NCBI GenBank assembly: GCA_036172665.1
Contig: JAYKNF010000032.1
Span: 62,001 to 126,000, forward strand
Source: Prosopocoilus inquinatus
Taxonomy: Eukaryota; Arthropoda; Insecta; Coleoptera; Lucanidae
Direction of reading: 5' to 3'
DNA: 64,000 nt
The notes under the pieces are model-generated. The model did not search any database and was not told where the DNA came from. It saw nothing but the letters and a program-made list of their open reading frames with translations. The position numbers were made by a program, and so were the translations under genes. Shown piece by piece: positions 39,286-50,330 of the stretch; the stretch's first letter is position 1, and each line of letters begins with the position of its first letter.

Positions 39286-42153
39286 AGTTTTTGGACGCAG
39301 CAGGAGCTGGAAATAGTTTTAAACGAAACAACACGTATTAGCGTTGTTCCTGTGCTGTATCTAATCGATCCTTACTTATCTATCATGTTATTTGACGTTT
39401 GGATGGACTCCAGTAACCCTGACGTGAGATACGAAGTTCTCGGACGCAGCAGAAGCTGGAAATAGTTTTAAACGAAACAACACGCATTAGCGTTGTTCCT
39501 GTGATGTATCTAATCGATCCTTACTCATCTATCATGTTATTTGGCGTTACGATGGACTCCAGTAACTTAGATGTGAGATACGAAGTTCTCGGACGCAGCT
39601 GAAGCTAGAAATAGTTTTAAACGAAACAACATGCATTAGCGTTGTTCCTGTGATGTATCTAATCGATCCTTACTCATCTATCATGTTATTTGGCGTTACG
39701 ATGGACTCCAGTAACTTAGATGTGAGATACGAAGTTCTCGGACGCAGCTGAAGCTAGAAATAGTTTTAAACGAAACAACATGCATTAGCGTTGTTCCTGT
39801 GATGTATCTAATCGATCCTTACTTATCTATCATGTTATTTGACGTTTGGATGGACTCCAGTAACCCTGACTTGAGATACGAAGTTCTCGGACGCAGCCGA
39901 AGCTGGAAATAGTTTTAAACGAAACAACACGTATTAGCGTTGTTCCTGTGCTGTATCTAATCGATCCTTACTTATCTATCATGTTATTTGGCGTTTCGAT
40001 GGACTCCAGTAGCTCTGATGTGAGATACGACGTTTTCGGACGCAGCAGAAGCTGGAAATAGTTTTAAACGAAACAACACGCATTAGCGTTGTTCCTGTGA
40101 TGTATCTAATCGATCCTTACTTAGCTACTATGTTATTTGACGTTTCGATGGACTCAAGTAACTCTAATGTGAGATACGACGTTTTCGGACGCAGCATAAG
40201 CTGGAAATAGTTTTAAACGAAACAACACGTATTAGCGTTGTTCCTGTGATGTATATAATCGATCCTTACTAATCTATCATGTTATTTGACGTTTGGATGG
40301 ACTCCAGTAACTCTGATGAGAAATACAAAGATTTCGGAAGCAGCAGAAGCTGGAAGTAGTTTTGAACGAAACACCACCTATTAGCGTTGTTCCTGTGATG
40401 TATCTAAACGATCCTTACTTATCTAACATGTTATCTGACGTTTGGATGGACTCCAGTAAGTCTGATGTGAGATACAAAGTTTTTGGACGCAGCAGGAGCT
40501 GGAAATAGTTTTAAACGAAACACCACGTATTAGCGTTGTTCCTGTGCTGTATATAATCGATCCTTACTTATCTATCATGTTATTTAACGTTTGGATACAC
40601 TCCAGTAAGTCTGATGTGAGATACAAAGTTTTTGGACGCAGCAGGAGCTGGAAATAGTTTTAAACGAAACAACACGTATTAGCGTTGTTCCTGTGATGTA
40701 TCTAAACGATCCTTACTTATCTAACATGTTATTTGACGTTTGGATGGACTCCAGTGTGTCTGATGTGAGATACAAAGTTTTGGGACGCAGCAGGAGCTGG
40801 AAATAGTTTTAAACGAAACAACACATATTAGCGTTGTTCCTGTAATGTATCTAATCGATCCTTACTCATCTATCATGTTATTTGACGTTTGGACAGACTC
40901 CAGTAACTCTGATGTGAGATACAAAGTTATCGGACGCAGCAGAAGCTGGAAATAGTTTTGAACGAAACAACACGTATTAGCGTTGTTCCTGTGATGTATC
41001 TAAACGATCCTTACTTATCTAACATGTTATTTGACGTTTGGATGGACTCCAGTAAGTCTGATGTGAGATACAAAGTTTTTGGACGCAGCAGGAGCTGGAA
41101 ATAGTGTTAAACGAAACAACACGTATTAGCGTTGTTCCTGTGCTGTATCTAATCGATACTTACTTATCTATCATGTTATTTGACGTTTCGATGGACTCCA
41201 GTAACTCTGATGTGAGATACGAAGTTTTCGGACGTAGCAGAAGCTGGAAATAGTTTTAAACGAAACAACACGTATTAGCGTTGTTCCTGTGATGTATCTA
41301 ATCGATCCTTACTCATCTATCATGTTATTTGACGTTTGGATGGACTCCAGTAACTCTGATGTGAGATACAAATTTTTTGGACGCAGCAGGAGCTGGAAAT
41401 AGTTTTAAACGAAACAACACGTATTAGCGTTGTTCCTGTGCTGTATCTAATCGATCCTTACTTATCTATCATGTTATTTGACGTTTGGATTAACTCCAGT
41501 AACTCTGATGTGAGATACGACGTTTTCGGACGCAGCAGAAGCTGGAAATAGTTTTAAACGAAACAACACGTATTAGCGTTGTTCCTGTGATGTATCTAAT
41601 CGATCCTTACTCATCTATCATGTTATTTGACGTTTGTGTGGACTCCAGTAACTCTGATGAGAGATACAAAGATTTCGGAAGCAGCAGAAGCTGGAAATAC
41701 TTTTGAACGATACACCACCTATTAGCGTTGTTCCTGTGATGTATCTAAACGATCCTTACTTATCTAACATGTTATTTGACGTTTGGATGGACTCCAGTGT
41801 GTCTGATGTGAGATACAAAGTTTTGGGACGCAGCAGGAGCTGGAAATAGTTTTAAAAGAAACAACACGTATTAGCGTTGTTCCTGTGCTGTATCTAATCG
41901 ATCCTTACTTATCTATCATGTTATTTGACGTTTGGATGGACTCCAGTAAGTCTGATGTGAGATACAATGTTTTTGGACGCAGCAGGAGCTGGAAATAGTT
42001 TTAAACGAAACAACACGTATTAGCGTTGTTCCTGTGCTGTTTCTAATCGATACTTACTTATCTATCATGTTATTTGACGTTTCGATGGACTCCAGTAACT
42101 CTGATGTGAGATACGAAGTTTTCGGACGCAGCAGAAGCTGGAAATAGTTTTAA

Positions 42154-42302
42154 ACGAAACAACACGTATTAGCGTTGTTCCTGTGATGTATCTAATCGAT
42201 CCTTACTCATCTATCATGTTATTTGACGTTTGGATGGACTCCAGTAACTCTGATGTGAGATACAAAGTTTTTGGACGCAGCAGGAGCTGGAAATAGTTTT
42301 AA
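42154..42302 (+). repeat. Representative satellite monomer (149 bp)
   Basis: This unit is close to the apparent consensus of the right block. Counted by hand it has 58 G+C of 149 and 6 CpGs (26 C, 32 G, about 5.6 CpG expected). Landmarks in order: AACAAC 42158-42163, a 10-base spacer, GTTGTT 42174-42179; an ATCGAT palindrome at 42195-42200; then the segment running from 'tcatgttatt' through 'tggatggactcc', where most subtype-defining substitutions fall (tgg/tcg/acg, ctct/gtct/ccct/ctta/ctag, gatg/aatg); then 'gacgcagcag' and 'gagctgg'. Most, but not all, monomers carry ATCGAT, since a common subtype reads AACGATCC there. The length is close to the 147 bp wrapped in a nucleosome core. Confidence 0.95.
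42158..42179. repeat. Conserved dyad in the monomer (example)
   Basis: AACAAC (42158-42163) and GTTGTT (42174-42179) are perfect inverted repeats around a 10-base spacer. The same arrangement is present in the great majority of monomers on both sides of the inversion (for example 6277-6298). The spacer is variable (cgtatt, cgcatt, catatt, aggcatt) while the arms are mostly constant. A protein-binding or cruciform role is possible but not shown. Confidence 0.8.
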
Positions 42303-42308
42303 ACGAAA
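42292..42308 (-). other. Partial CENP-B-box-like motif (example)
   Basis: Read on the minus strand, the motif has TTCG, four bases, A, two bases, then C. These are the first six of the nine essential bases of the mammalian CENP-B box (nTTCGnnnnAnnCGGGn), but the final GGG reads TAT. The same match occurs at 33-49 in the left block, and the segment is present in most monomers. A 6/9 match in an AT-rich repeat may be chance. Confidence 0.3.
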
Positions 42309-43128
42309 CAACACGTATTAGCGTTGTTCCTGTGCTATATCTAATCGATCCTTACTTATCTATCATGTTATTTGACGTTTGGATTAACTCCAGTAACTCT
42401 GATGTGAGATACGACGTTTTCGGTCGCAGCAGAAGCTGGAAATAGTTTTAAACTAAACAACACGTATTAGCGTTGTTCCTGTGATGTATCTAATCGATCC
42501 TTACTCATCTATCATGTTATTTGACGTTTGGATGGACTCCAGTAACTCTGATGTGAGATACAAAGTTTTTGGACGCAGCAGGAGCTGGAAATAGTTTTAA
42601 ACGAAACAACACGTATTAGCGTTGTTCCTGTGCTGTATCTAATCGATACTTACTTATCTATCATGTTATTTGACGTTTCGATGGACTCCAGTAACTCTGA
42701 TGTGAGATACGACGTTTCCGGACGCAGCAGAAGCTGGAAATAGTATTAAACGAAACAACACGTATTAGCGTTGTTCCTGTGATGTATCTAATCGATCCTT
42801 ACTCATCTATCATGTTACTTGACGTTTGGATGGACTCCAGTAACTAGGATGAGAGATACAAAGATTTCGGACGCAGCAGAAGCTGGAAATACTTTTGAAC
42901 GAAACAACACCTATTAGCGTTGTTCCTGTGATGTATCTAAACGATCCTTACTTATCTAACATGTTATTTAACGTTTGGATATACTCCAGTAAGTCTGATG
43001 TGAGATACAAAGTTTTTGGACGCAGCAGGAGCTGGAAATAGTTTTAAACGAAACAACACGTATTAGCGTTTTTCCTGTGCTGTATCTAATCGATACTTAC
43101 TTATCTATCATGTTATTTGACGTTTCGA

Positions 43129-44618
43129 TGGACTCCAGTAACTCTGATGTGAGATACGAAGTTTTCGGACGCAGCAGAAGCTGGAAATAGTTTTAAACGA
43201 AACAACACGTATTAGCGTTGTTCCTGTGATGTATCTAATCGATCCTTACTCATCTATCATGTTATTTGACGTTCGGGTGGACTCCAGTGAGTCTGATGTG
43301 AAATACAAAGTTTTGGGACGCAGCAGGAGCTGGAAATAGTTTTAAACGAAACAACACGCATTAGCGTTGTTCCTGTGATGTATCTAATCGATCCTTACTC
43401 ATCTATCATGTTATTTGACGTTTCGATGGACTCCAGTAACTCTGATGTGAGATACGACGTTTCCGGACGCAGCAGAAGCTGGAAATAGTATTAAACGAAA
43501 CAACACGTATTAGCGTTGTTCCTGTGATGTATCTAATCGATCCTTACTCATCTATCATGTTATTTGACGTTTGGATGGACTCCAGTAACTAGGATGAGAG
43601 ATACAAAGATTTCGGACGCAGCAGAAGCTGGAAATAGTTTTGAACGAAACAACACCTATTAGCGTTGTTCCTGTGATGTATCTAAACGATCCTTACTTAT
43701 CTAACATGTTATTTAACGTTTGGATACACTCCAGTAAGTCTGATGTGAGATACAAAGTTTTTGGACGCAGCAGGAGCTGGAAATAGTTTGAAACGAAACA
43801 ACACGTATTAGCGTTGTTCCTGTGCTGTATCTAATCGATCCTTACTTATCTATCATGTTATTTGACGTTTGGATGGACTCCAGTAACTCTGATGTGAGAT
43901 ACGAAGTTTTCGGACGCAGCAGAAGCTGGAAATAGTTTTAAACGAAACAACACGTATTAGCGTTGTTCCTGTGATGTATCTAATCGATCCTTACTCATCT
44001 ATCATGTTATTTGACGTTCGGGTGGACTCCAGTGAGTCTGATGTGAAATACAAAGTTTTGGGACGCAGCAGGAGCTGGAAATAGTTTTAAACGAAACAAC
44101 ACGCATTAGCGTTGTTCCTGTGATGTATCTAATCGATCCTTACTCATCTATCATGTTATTTGACGTTTCGATGGACTCCAGTAACTCTGATGTGAGATAC
44201 GACGTTTCCGGACGCAGCAGAAGCTGGAAATAGTATTAAACGAAACAACACGTATTAGCGTTGTTCCTGTGATGTATCTAATCGATCCTTACTCATCTAT
44301 CATGTTATTTGACGTTTGGATGGACTCCAGTAACTAGGATGAGAGATACAAAGATTTCGGACGCAGCAGAAGCTGGAAATAGTTTTGAACGAAACAACAC
44401 CTATTAGCGTTGTTCCTGTGATGTATCTAAACGATCCTTACTTATCTAACATGTTATTTAACGTTTGGATACACTCCAGTAAGTCTGATGTGAGATACAA
44501 AGTTTTTGGACGCAGCAGGAGCTGGAAATAGTTTGAAACGAAACAACACGTATTAGCGTTGTTCCTGTGCTGTATCTAATCGATCCTTACTTATCTATCA
44601 TGTTATTTGACGTTTGGA
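43129..44618 (+). repeat. 5-monomer (745-bp) tandem duplication
   Basis: Two adjacent copies share 'gacgttcgggtgg' (gttcggg at 43271 and 44016) and 'tagtttgaaacg' (gtttg at 43786 and 44531), both 745 bp apart. The unit order is ggtggactcc/gtgag, gacgtttccgg, taggatgag, tacactcc, then a gaagttttcgg or accctgacg unit. The left copy begins after the mismatch near 43128 (tttcg versus tttgg). Confidence 0.88.
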
Positions 44619-44640
44619 TGGACTCCAGTAACCCTGACGT

Positions 44641-46702
44641 GAGATACGAAGTTCTCGGACGCAGCAGAAGCTGGAAATAGTTTTAAACGAAACAACACGC
44701 ATTAGCGTTGTTCCTGTGATGTATCTAATGGATCCTTACTCATCTATCATGTTATTTGGCGTTACGATGGACTCCAGTAACTTAGATGTGAGATACGAAG
44801 TTCTCGGACGCAGCTGAAGCTAGAAATAGTTTTAAACGAAACAACATGCATTAGCGTTGTTCCTGTGATGTATCTAATCGATCCTTACTTATCTATCATG
44901 TTATTTGACGTTTGGATGGACCCCAGTAACCCTGACTTGAGATACGAAGTTCTCGGACGCAGCCGAAGCTGGAAATAGTTTTAAACGAAACAACACGTAT
45001 TAGCGTTGTTCCTGTGCTGTATCTAATCGATCCTTACTTATCTATCATGTTATTTGACGTTTGGATGGACCCCAGTAACCCTGACTTGAGATACGAAGTT
45101 CTCGGACGCAGCAGAAGCTGGAAATAGTTTTAAACGAAACAACACGCATTAGCGTTGTTCCTGTGATGTATCTAATCGATCCTTACTTAGCTACTATGTT
45201 ATTTGACGTTTCGATGGACTCCAGTAACTCTAATGTGAGATACGACGTTTTCGGACGCAGCAGAAGCTGGAAATAGTTTTAAACGAAACAACACGTATTA
45301 GCGTTGTTCCTGTGATGTATATAATCGATCCTTACTCATCTATCATGTTATTTGACGTTTGGATGGACTCCAGTAACTCTGATGAGAAATACAAAGATTT
45401 CGGAAGCAGCAGAAGCTGGAAATAGTTTTGAACGAAAAACCACCTATTAGCGTTGTTCCTGTGATGTATCTAAACGATCCTTACTTATCTAACATGTTAT
45501 TTGACGTTTGGATGGACTCCAGTAAGTCTGATGTGAGATACAAAGTTTTTGGACGCAGCAGGAGCTGGAAATAGTTTTAAACGAAACACCACGTATTAGC
45601 GTTGTTCCTGTGCTGTATCTAATCGATCCTTACTTATCTATCATGTTATTTAACGTTTGGATACACTCCAGTAAGTCTGATGTGAGATAAAAAGTTTTTG
45701 GACGCAGCAGGAGCTGGAAATAGTTTTAAACGAAACAACACGTATTAGCGTTGTTCCTGTGATGTATCTAAACGATCCTTACTTATCTAACATGTTATTT
45801 GACGTTTGGATGGACTCCAGTGTGTCTGATGTGAGATACAAAGTTTTGGGACGCAGCAGGATCTGGAAATAGTTTTAAACGAAACAACACATATTAGCGT
45901 TGTTCCTGTAATGTATCTAATCGATCCTTACTCATCTATCATGTTATTTGACGTTTGGACAGACTCCAGTAACTCTGATGTGAGATACAAAGTTATCGGA
46001 CGCAGCAGAAGCTGGAAATAGTTTTGAACGAAACAACACGTATTAGCGTTGTTCCTGTGATGTATCTAAACGATCCTTACTTATCTAACATGTTATTTGA
46101 CGTTTGGATGGACTCCAGTAAGTCTGATGTGAGATACAAAGTTTTTGGACGCAGCAGGAGCTGGAAATAGTGTTAAACGAAACAACACGTATTAGCGTTG
46201 TTCCTGTGCTGTATCTAATCGATACTTACTTATCTATCATGTTATTTGACGTTTCGATGGACTCCAGTAACTCTGATGTGAGATACAAAGTTTTTGGACG
46301 CAGCAGGAGCTGGAAATAGTTTTAAACGAAACAACACGTATTAGCGTTGTTCCTGTGCTGTATCTAATCGATCCTTACTTATCTATCATGTTATTTGACG
46401 TTTGGATTAACTCCAGTAACTCTGATGTGAGATACGACGTTTTCGGACGCAGCAGAAGCTGGAAATAGTTTTAAACGAAACAACACGTATTAGCGTTGTT
46501 CCTGTGATGTATCTAATCGATCCTTACTCATCTATCATGTTATTTGACGTTTGAGTGGACTCCAGTAACTCTGATGAGAGATACAAAGATTTCGGACGCA
46601 GCAGAAGCTGGAAATACTTTTGAACGATACACCACCTATTAGCGTTGTTCCTGTGATGTATCTAAACGATCCTTACTTATCTAACATGTTATTTGACGTT
46701 TG
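44641..46702 (+). repeat. Partial copy of the 70-mer (offset 8940 from 35.7-37.8 kb)
   Basis: It matches 35701-37762 at 8940 bp (60 units): 'aatggatcc' at 44729/35789, 'gtatataatc' at 45319/36379, and 'gatacaccacc' near 46627/37687. Differences include a replaced segment at about 45054-45108, 'gagataaaaag' near 45687 and an 'acagactcc' unit near 45960 where the 37.0-kb copy has a 'ggctggactcc' unit. Confidence 0.85.
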
Positions 46703-46745
46703 GGTGGACTCCAGTGAGTCTGATGTGAGATACAAAGTATTGGGA
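46681..46745 (+). repeat. Chimeric monomer, eight-unit deletion junction
   Basis: Upstream sequence ('taacatgttatttgacg') follows the 37.7-kb parent at offset 8940. From 'gggtggactccagtgag' onward it follows the 38.9-kb parent at offset 7748. The offset difference is 1192 bp, exactly eight monomers. The crossover lies in the identical stretch between about 46684 and 46703. Confidence 0.87.
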
Positions 46746-49700
46746 CGCAGCAGGAGCTGGAAATAGTTTTAAACGAAACAACACGCATTAGCGTTGTTCC
46801 TGTGATGTATCTAATCGATCCTTACTCATCTATCATGTTTTTTGACGTTTCGATGGACTCCAGTAACTCTGATGTGAGATACGACGTTTCCGGACGCAGC
46901 AGAAGCTGGAAATAGTATTAAACGAAACAACACGTATTAGCGTTGTTCCTGTGATGTATCTAATCGATCCTTACTCATCTATCATGTTATTTGACGTTTG
47001 GATGGACTCCAGTAACTAGGATGAGAGATACAAAGATTTCGGACGCAGCAGAAGCTGGAAATAGTTTTGAACGAAACAACACCTATTAGCGTTGTTCCTG
47101 TGATGTATCTAAACGATCCTTACTTATCTAACATGTTATTTAACGTTTGGATACACTCCAGTAAGTCTGATGTGAGATACAAAGTTTTTGGACGCAGCAA
47201 GAGCTGGAAATAGTTTTAAACGAAACAACACGTATTAGCGTTGTTCCTGTGCTGTATCTAATCGATCCTTACTTATCTATCATGTTATTTGACGTTTGGA
47301 TGGACTCCAGTAACCCTGACGTGAGATACGAAGTTCTCGGACGCAGCAGAAGCTGGAAATAGTTTTAAACGAAACAACACGCATTAGCGTTGTTCCTGTG
47401 ATGTATCTAATCGATCCTTACTCATCTATCATGTTATTTGGCGTTACGATGGACTCCAGTAACTTAGATGTGAGATACGAAGTTCTCGGACGCAGCTGAA
47501 GCTAGAAATAGTTTTAAACGAAACAACATGCATTAGCGTTGTTCCTGTGATGTATCTAATCGATCCTTACTCATCTATCATGTTATTTGGCGTTACGATG
47601 GACTCCAGTAACTTAGATGTGAGATACGAAGTTCTCGGACGCAGCTGAAGCTAGAAATAGTTTTAAACGAAACAACATGCATTAGCGTTGTTCCTGTGAT
47701 GTATCTAATCGATCCTTACTTATCTATCATGTTATTTGACGTTTGGATGGACTCCAGTAACCCTGACTTGAGATACGAAGTTCTCGGACGCAGCCGAAGC
47801 TGGAAATAGTTTTAAACGAAACAACACGTATTAGCGTTGTTCCTGTGCTGTATCTAATCGATCCTTACTTATCTATCATGTTATTTGGCGTTTCGATGGA
47901 CTCCAGTAGCTCTGATGTGAGATACGACGTTTTCGGACGCAGCAGAAGCTGGAAATAGTTTTAAACGAAACAACACGCATTAGCGTTGTTCCTGTGATGT
48001 ATCTAATCGATCCTTACTTAGCTACTATGTTATTTGACGTTTCGATGGACTCAAGTAACTCTAATGTGAGATACGACGTTTTCGGACGCAGCAGAAGCTG
48101 GAAATAGTTTTAAACGAAACAACACGTATTAGCGTTGTTCCTGTGATGTATATAATCGATCCTTACTCATCTATCATGTTATTTGACGTTTGGATGGACT
48201 CCAGTAACTCTGATGAGAAATACAAAGATTTCGGAAGCAGCAGAAGCTGGAAATAGTTTTGAACGAAACACCACCTATTAGCGTTGTTCCTGTGATGTAT
48301 CTAAACGATCCTTACTTATCTAACATGTTATCTGACGTTTGGATGGACTCCAGTAAGTCTGATGTGAGATACAAAGTTTTTGGACGCAGCAGGAGCTGGA
48401 AATAGTTTTAAACGAAACACCACGTATTAGCGTTGTTCCTGTGCTGTATCTAATCGATCCTTACTTATCTATCATGTTATTTAACGTTTGGATACACTCC
48501 AGTAAGTCTGATGTGAGATACAAAGTTTTTGGACGCAGCAGGAGCTGGAAATAGTTTTAAACGAAACAACACGTATTAGCGTTGTTCCTGTGATGTATCT
48601 AAACGATCCTTACTTATCTAACATGTTATTTGACGTTTGGATGGACTCCAGTGTGTCTGATGTGAGATACAAAGTTTTGGGACGCAGCAGGAGCTGGAAA
48701 TAGTTTTAAACGAAACAACACATATTAGCGTTGTTCCTGTAATGTATCTAATCGATCCTTACTCATCTATCATGTTATTTGACGTTTGGACAGACTCCAG
48801 TAACTCTGATGTGAGATACAAAGTTATCGGACGCAGCAGAAGCTGGAAATAGTTTTGAACGAAACAACACGTATTAGCGTTGTTCCTGTGATGTATCTAA
48901 ACGATCCTTACTTATCTAACATGTTATTTGACGTTTGGATGGACTCCAGTAAGTCTGATGTGAGATACAAAGTTTTTGGACGCAGCAGGAGCTGGAAATA
49001 GTGTTAAACGAAACAACACGTATTAGCGTTGTTCCTGTGCTGTATCTAATCGATACTTACTTATCTATCATGTTATTTGACGTTTCGATGGACTCCAGTA
49101 ACTCTGATGTGAGATACGAAGTTTTCGGACGTAGCAGAAGCTGGAAATAGTTTTAAACGAAACAACACGTATTAGCGTTGTTCCTGTGATGTATCTAATC
49201 GATCCTTACTCATCTATCATGTTATTTGACGTTTGGATGGACTCCAGTAACTCTGATGTGAGATACAAATTTTTTGGACGCAGCAGGAGCTGGAAATAGT
49301 TTTAAACGAAACAACACGTATTAGCGTTGTTCCTGTGCTGTATCTAATCGATCCTTACTTATCTATCATGTTATTTGACGTTTGGATTAACTCCAGTAAC
49401 TCTGATGTGAGATACGACGTTTTCGGACGCAGCAGAAGCTGGAAATAGTTTTAAACGAAACAACACGTATTAGCGTTGTTCCTGTGATGTATCTAATCGA
49501 TCCTTACTCATCTATCATGTTATTTGACGTTTGTGTGGACTCCAGTAACTCTGATGAGAGATACAAAGATTTCGGAAGCAGCAGAAGCTGGAAATACTTT
49601 TGAACGATACACCACCTATTAGCGTTGTTCCTGTGATGTATCTAAACGATCCTTACTTATCTAACATGTTATTTGACGTTTGGATGGACTCCAGTGTGTC

Positions 49701-50330
49701 TGATGTGAGATACAAAGTTTTGGGACGCAGCAGGAGCTGGAAATAGTTTTAAAAGAAACAACACGTATTAGCGTTGTTCCTGTGCTGTATCTAATCGATC
49801 CTTACTTATCTATCATGTTATTTGACGTTTGGATGGACTCCAGTAACCCTGACGTGAGATACGAAGTTCTCGGACGCAGCAGAAGCTGGAAATAGTTTTA
49901 AACGAAGCAACAGGCATTAGCGTTGTTCCTGTGATGTATCTAATCGATCCTTACTCATCTATCATGTTATTTGACGTTTCGATGGACTCCAGTAACTCTG
50001 ATGTGAGATACGACGTTTCCGGACGCAGCAGAAGCTGGAAATAGTATTAAACGAAACAACACGTATTAGCGTTGTTCCTGTGATGTATCTAATCGATCCT
50101 TACTCATCTATCATGTTATTTGACGTTTGGATGGACTCCAGTAACTAGGATGAGATACAAAGATTTCGGACGCAGCAGAAGCTGGAAATAGTTTTGAACG
50201 AAACAACACCTATTAGCGTTGTTCCTGTGATGTATCTAAACGATCCTTACTTATCTAACATGTTATTTAACGTTTGGATACACTCCAGTAAGTCTGATGT
50301 GAGATACAAAGTTTTTGGACGCAGCAGGAG
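46703..50330 (+). repeat. Partial large-HOR copy related to 28.5-30.0 and 32.0-34.0 kb
   Basis: The first part matches 28.5-30.0 kb at offset 18176 ('ttttttgacg' at 46834/28658 and 'gcagcaagagctgg' at about 47196/29020). From about 48150 it matches 32060 onward at offset 16090. It retains a monomer (the 'ggattaactcc' unit near 49380) that is absent from the 33.25-kb copy, so the offset rises to 16239 at the shared 2-bp deletion (50143/33904). Confidence 0.82.

Larger units (their letters stand above)
33547..43600 (+). repeat. 70-monomer HOR, copy 2 (rearranged after 39271)
   Basis: It matches copy 1 closely from 33547 to 39271. In that 5.7 kb I noticed only two differences, at about 26513/36941 (accga versus aacga) and about 25512/35940 (cgatcc versus cggtcc). 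At 39271 one monomer is missing. From there to about 40300 it matches 29000-30050 at offset 10279, then shifts to match 32160-33500 at offset 8193 (55 units minus 2 bp). The second half is therefore a mosaic. The end coordinate is approximate. Confidence 0.8.
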
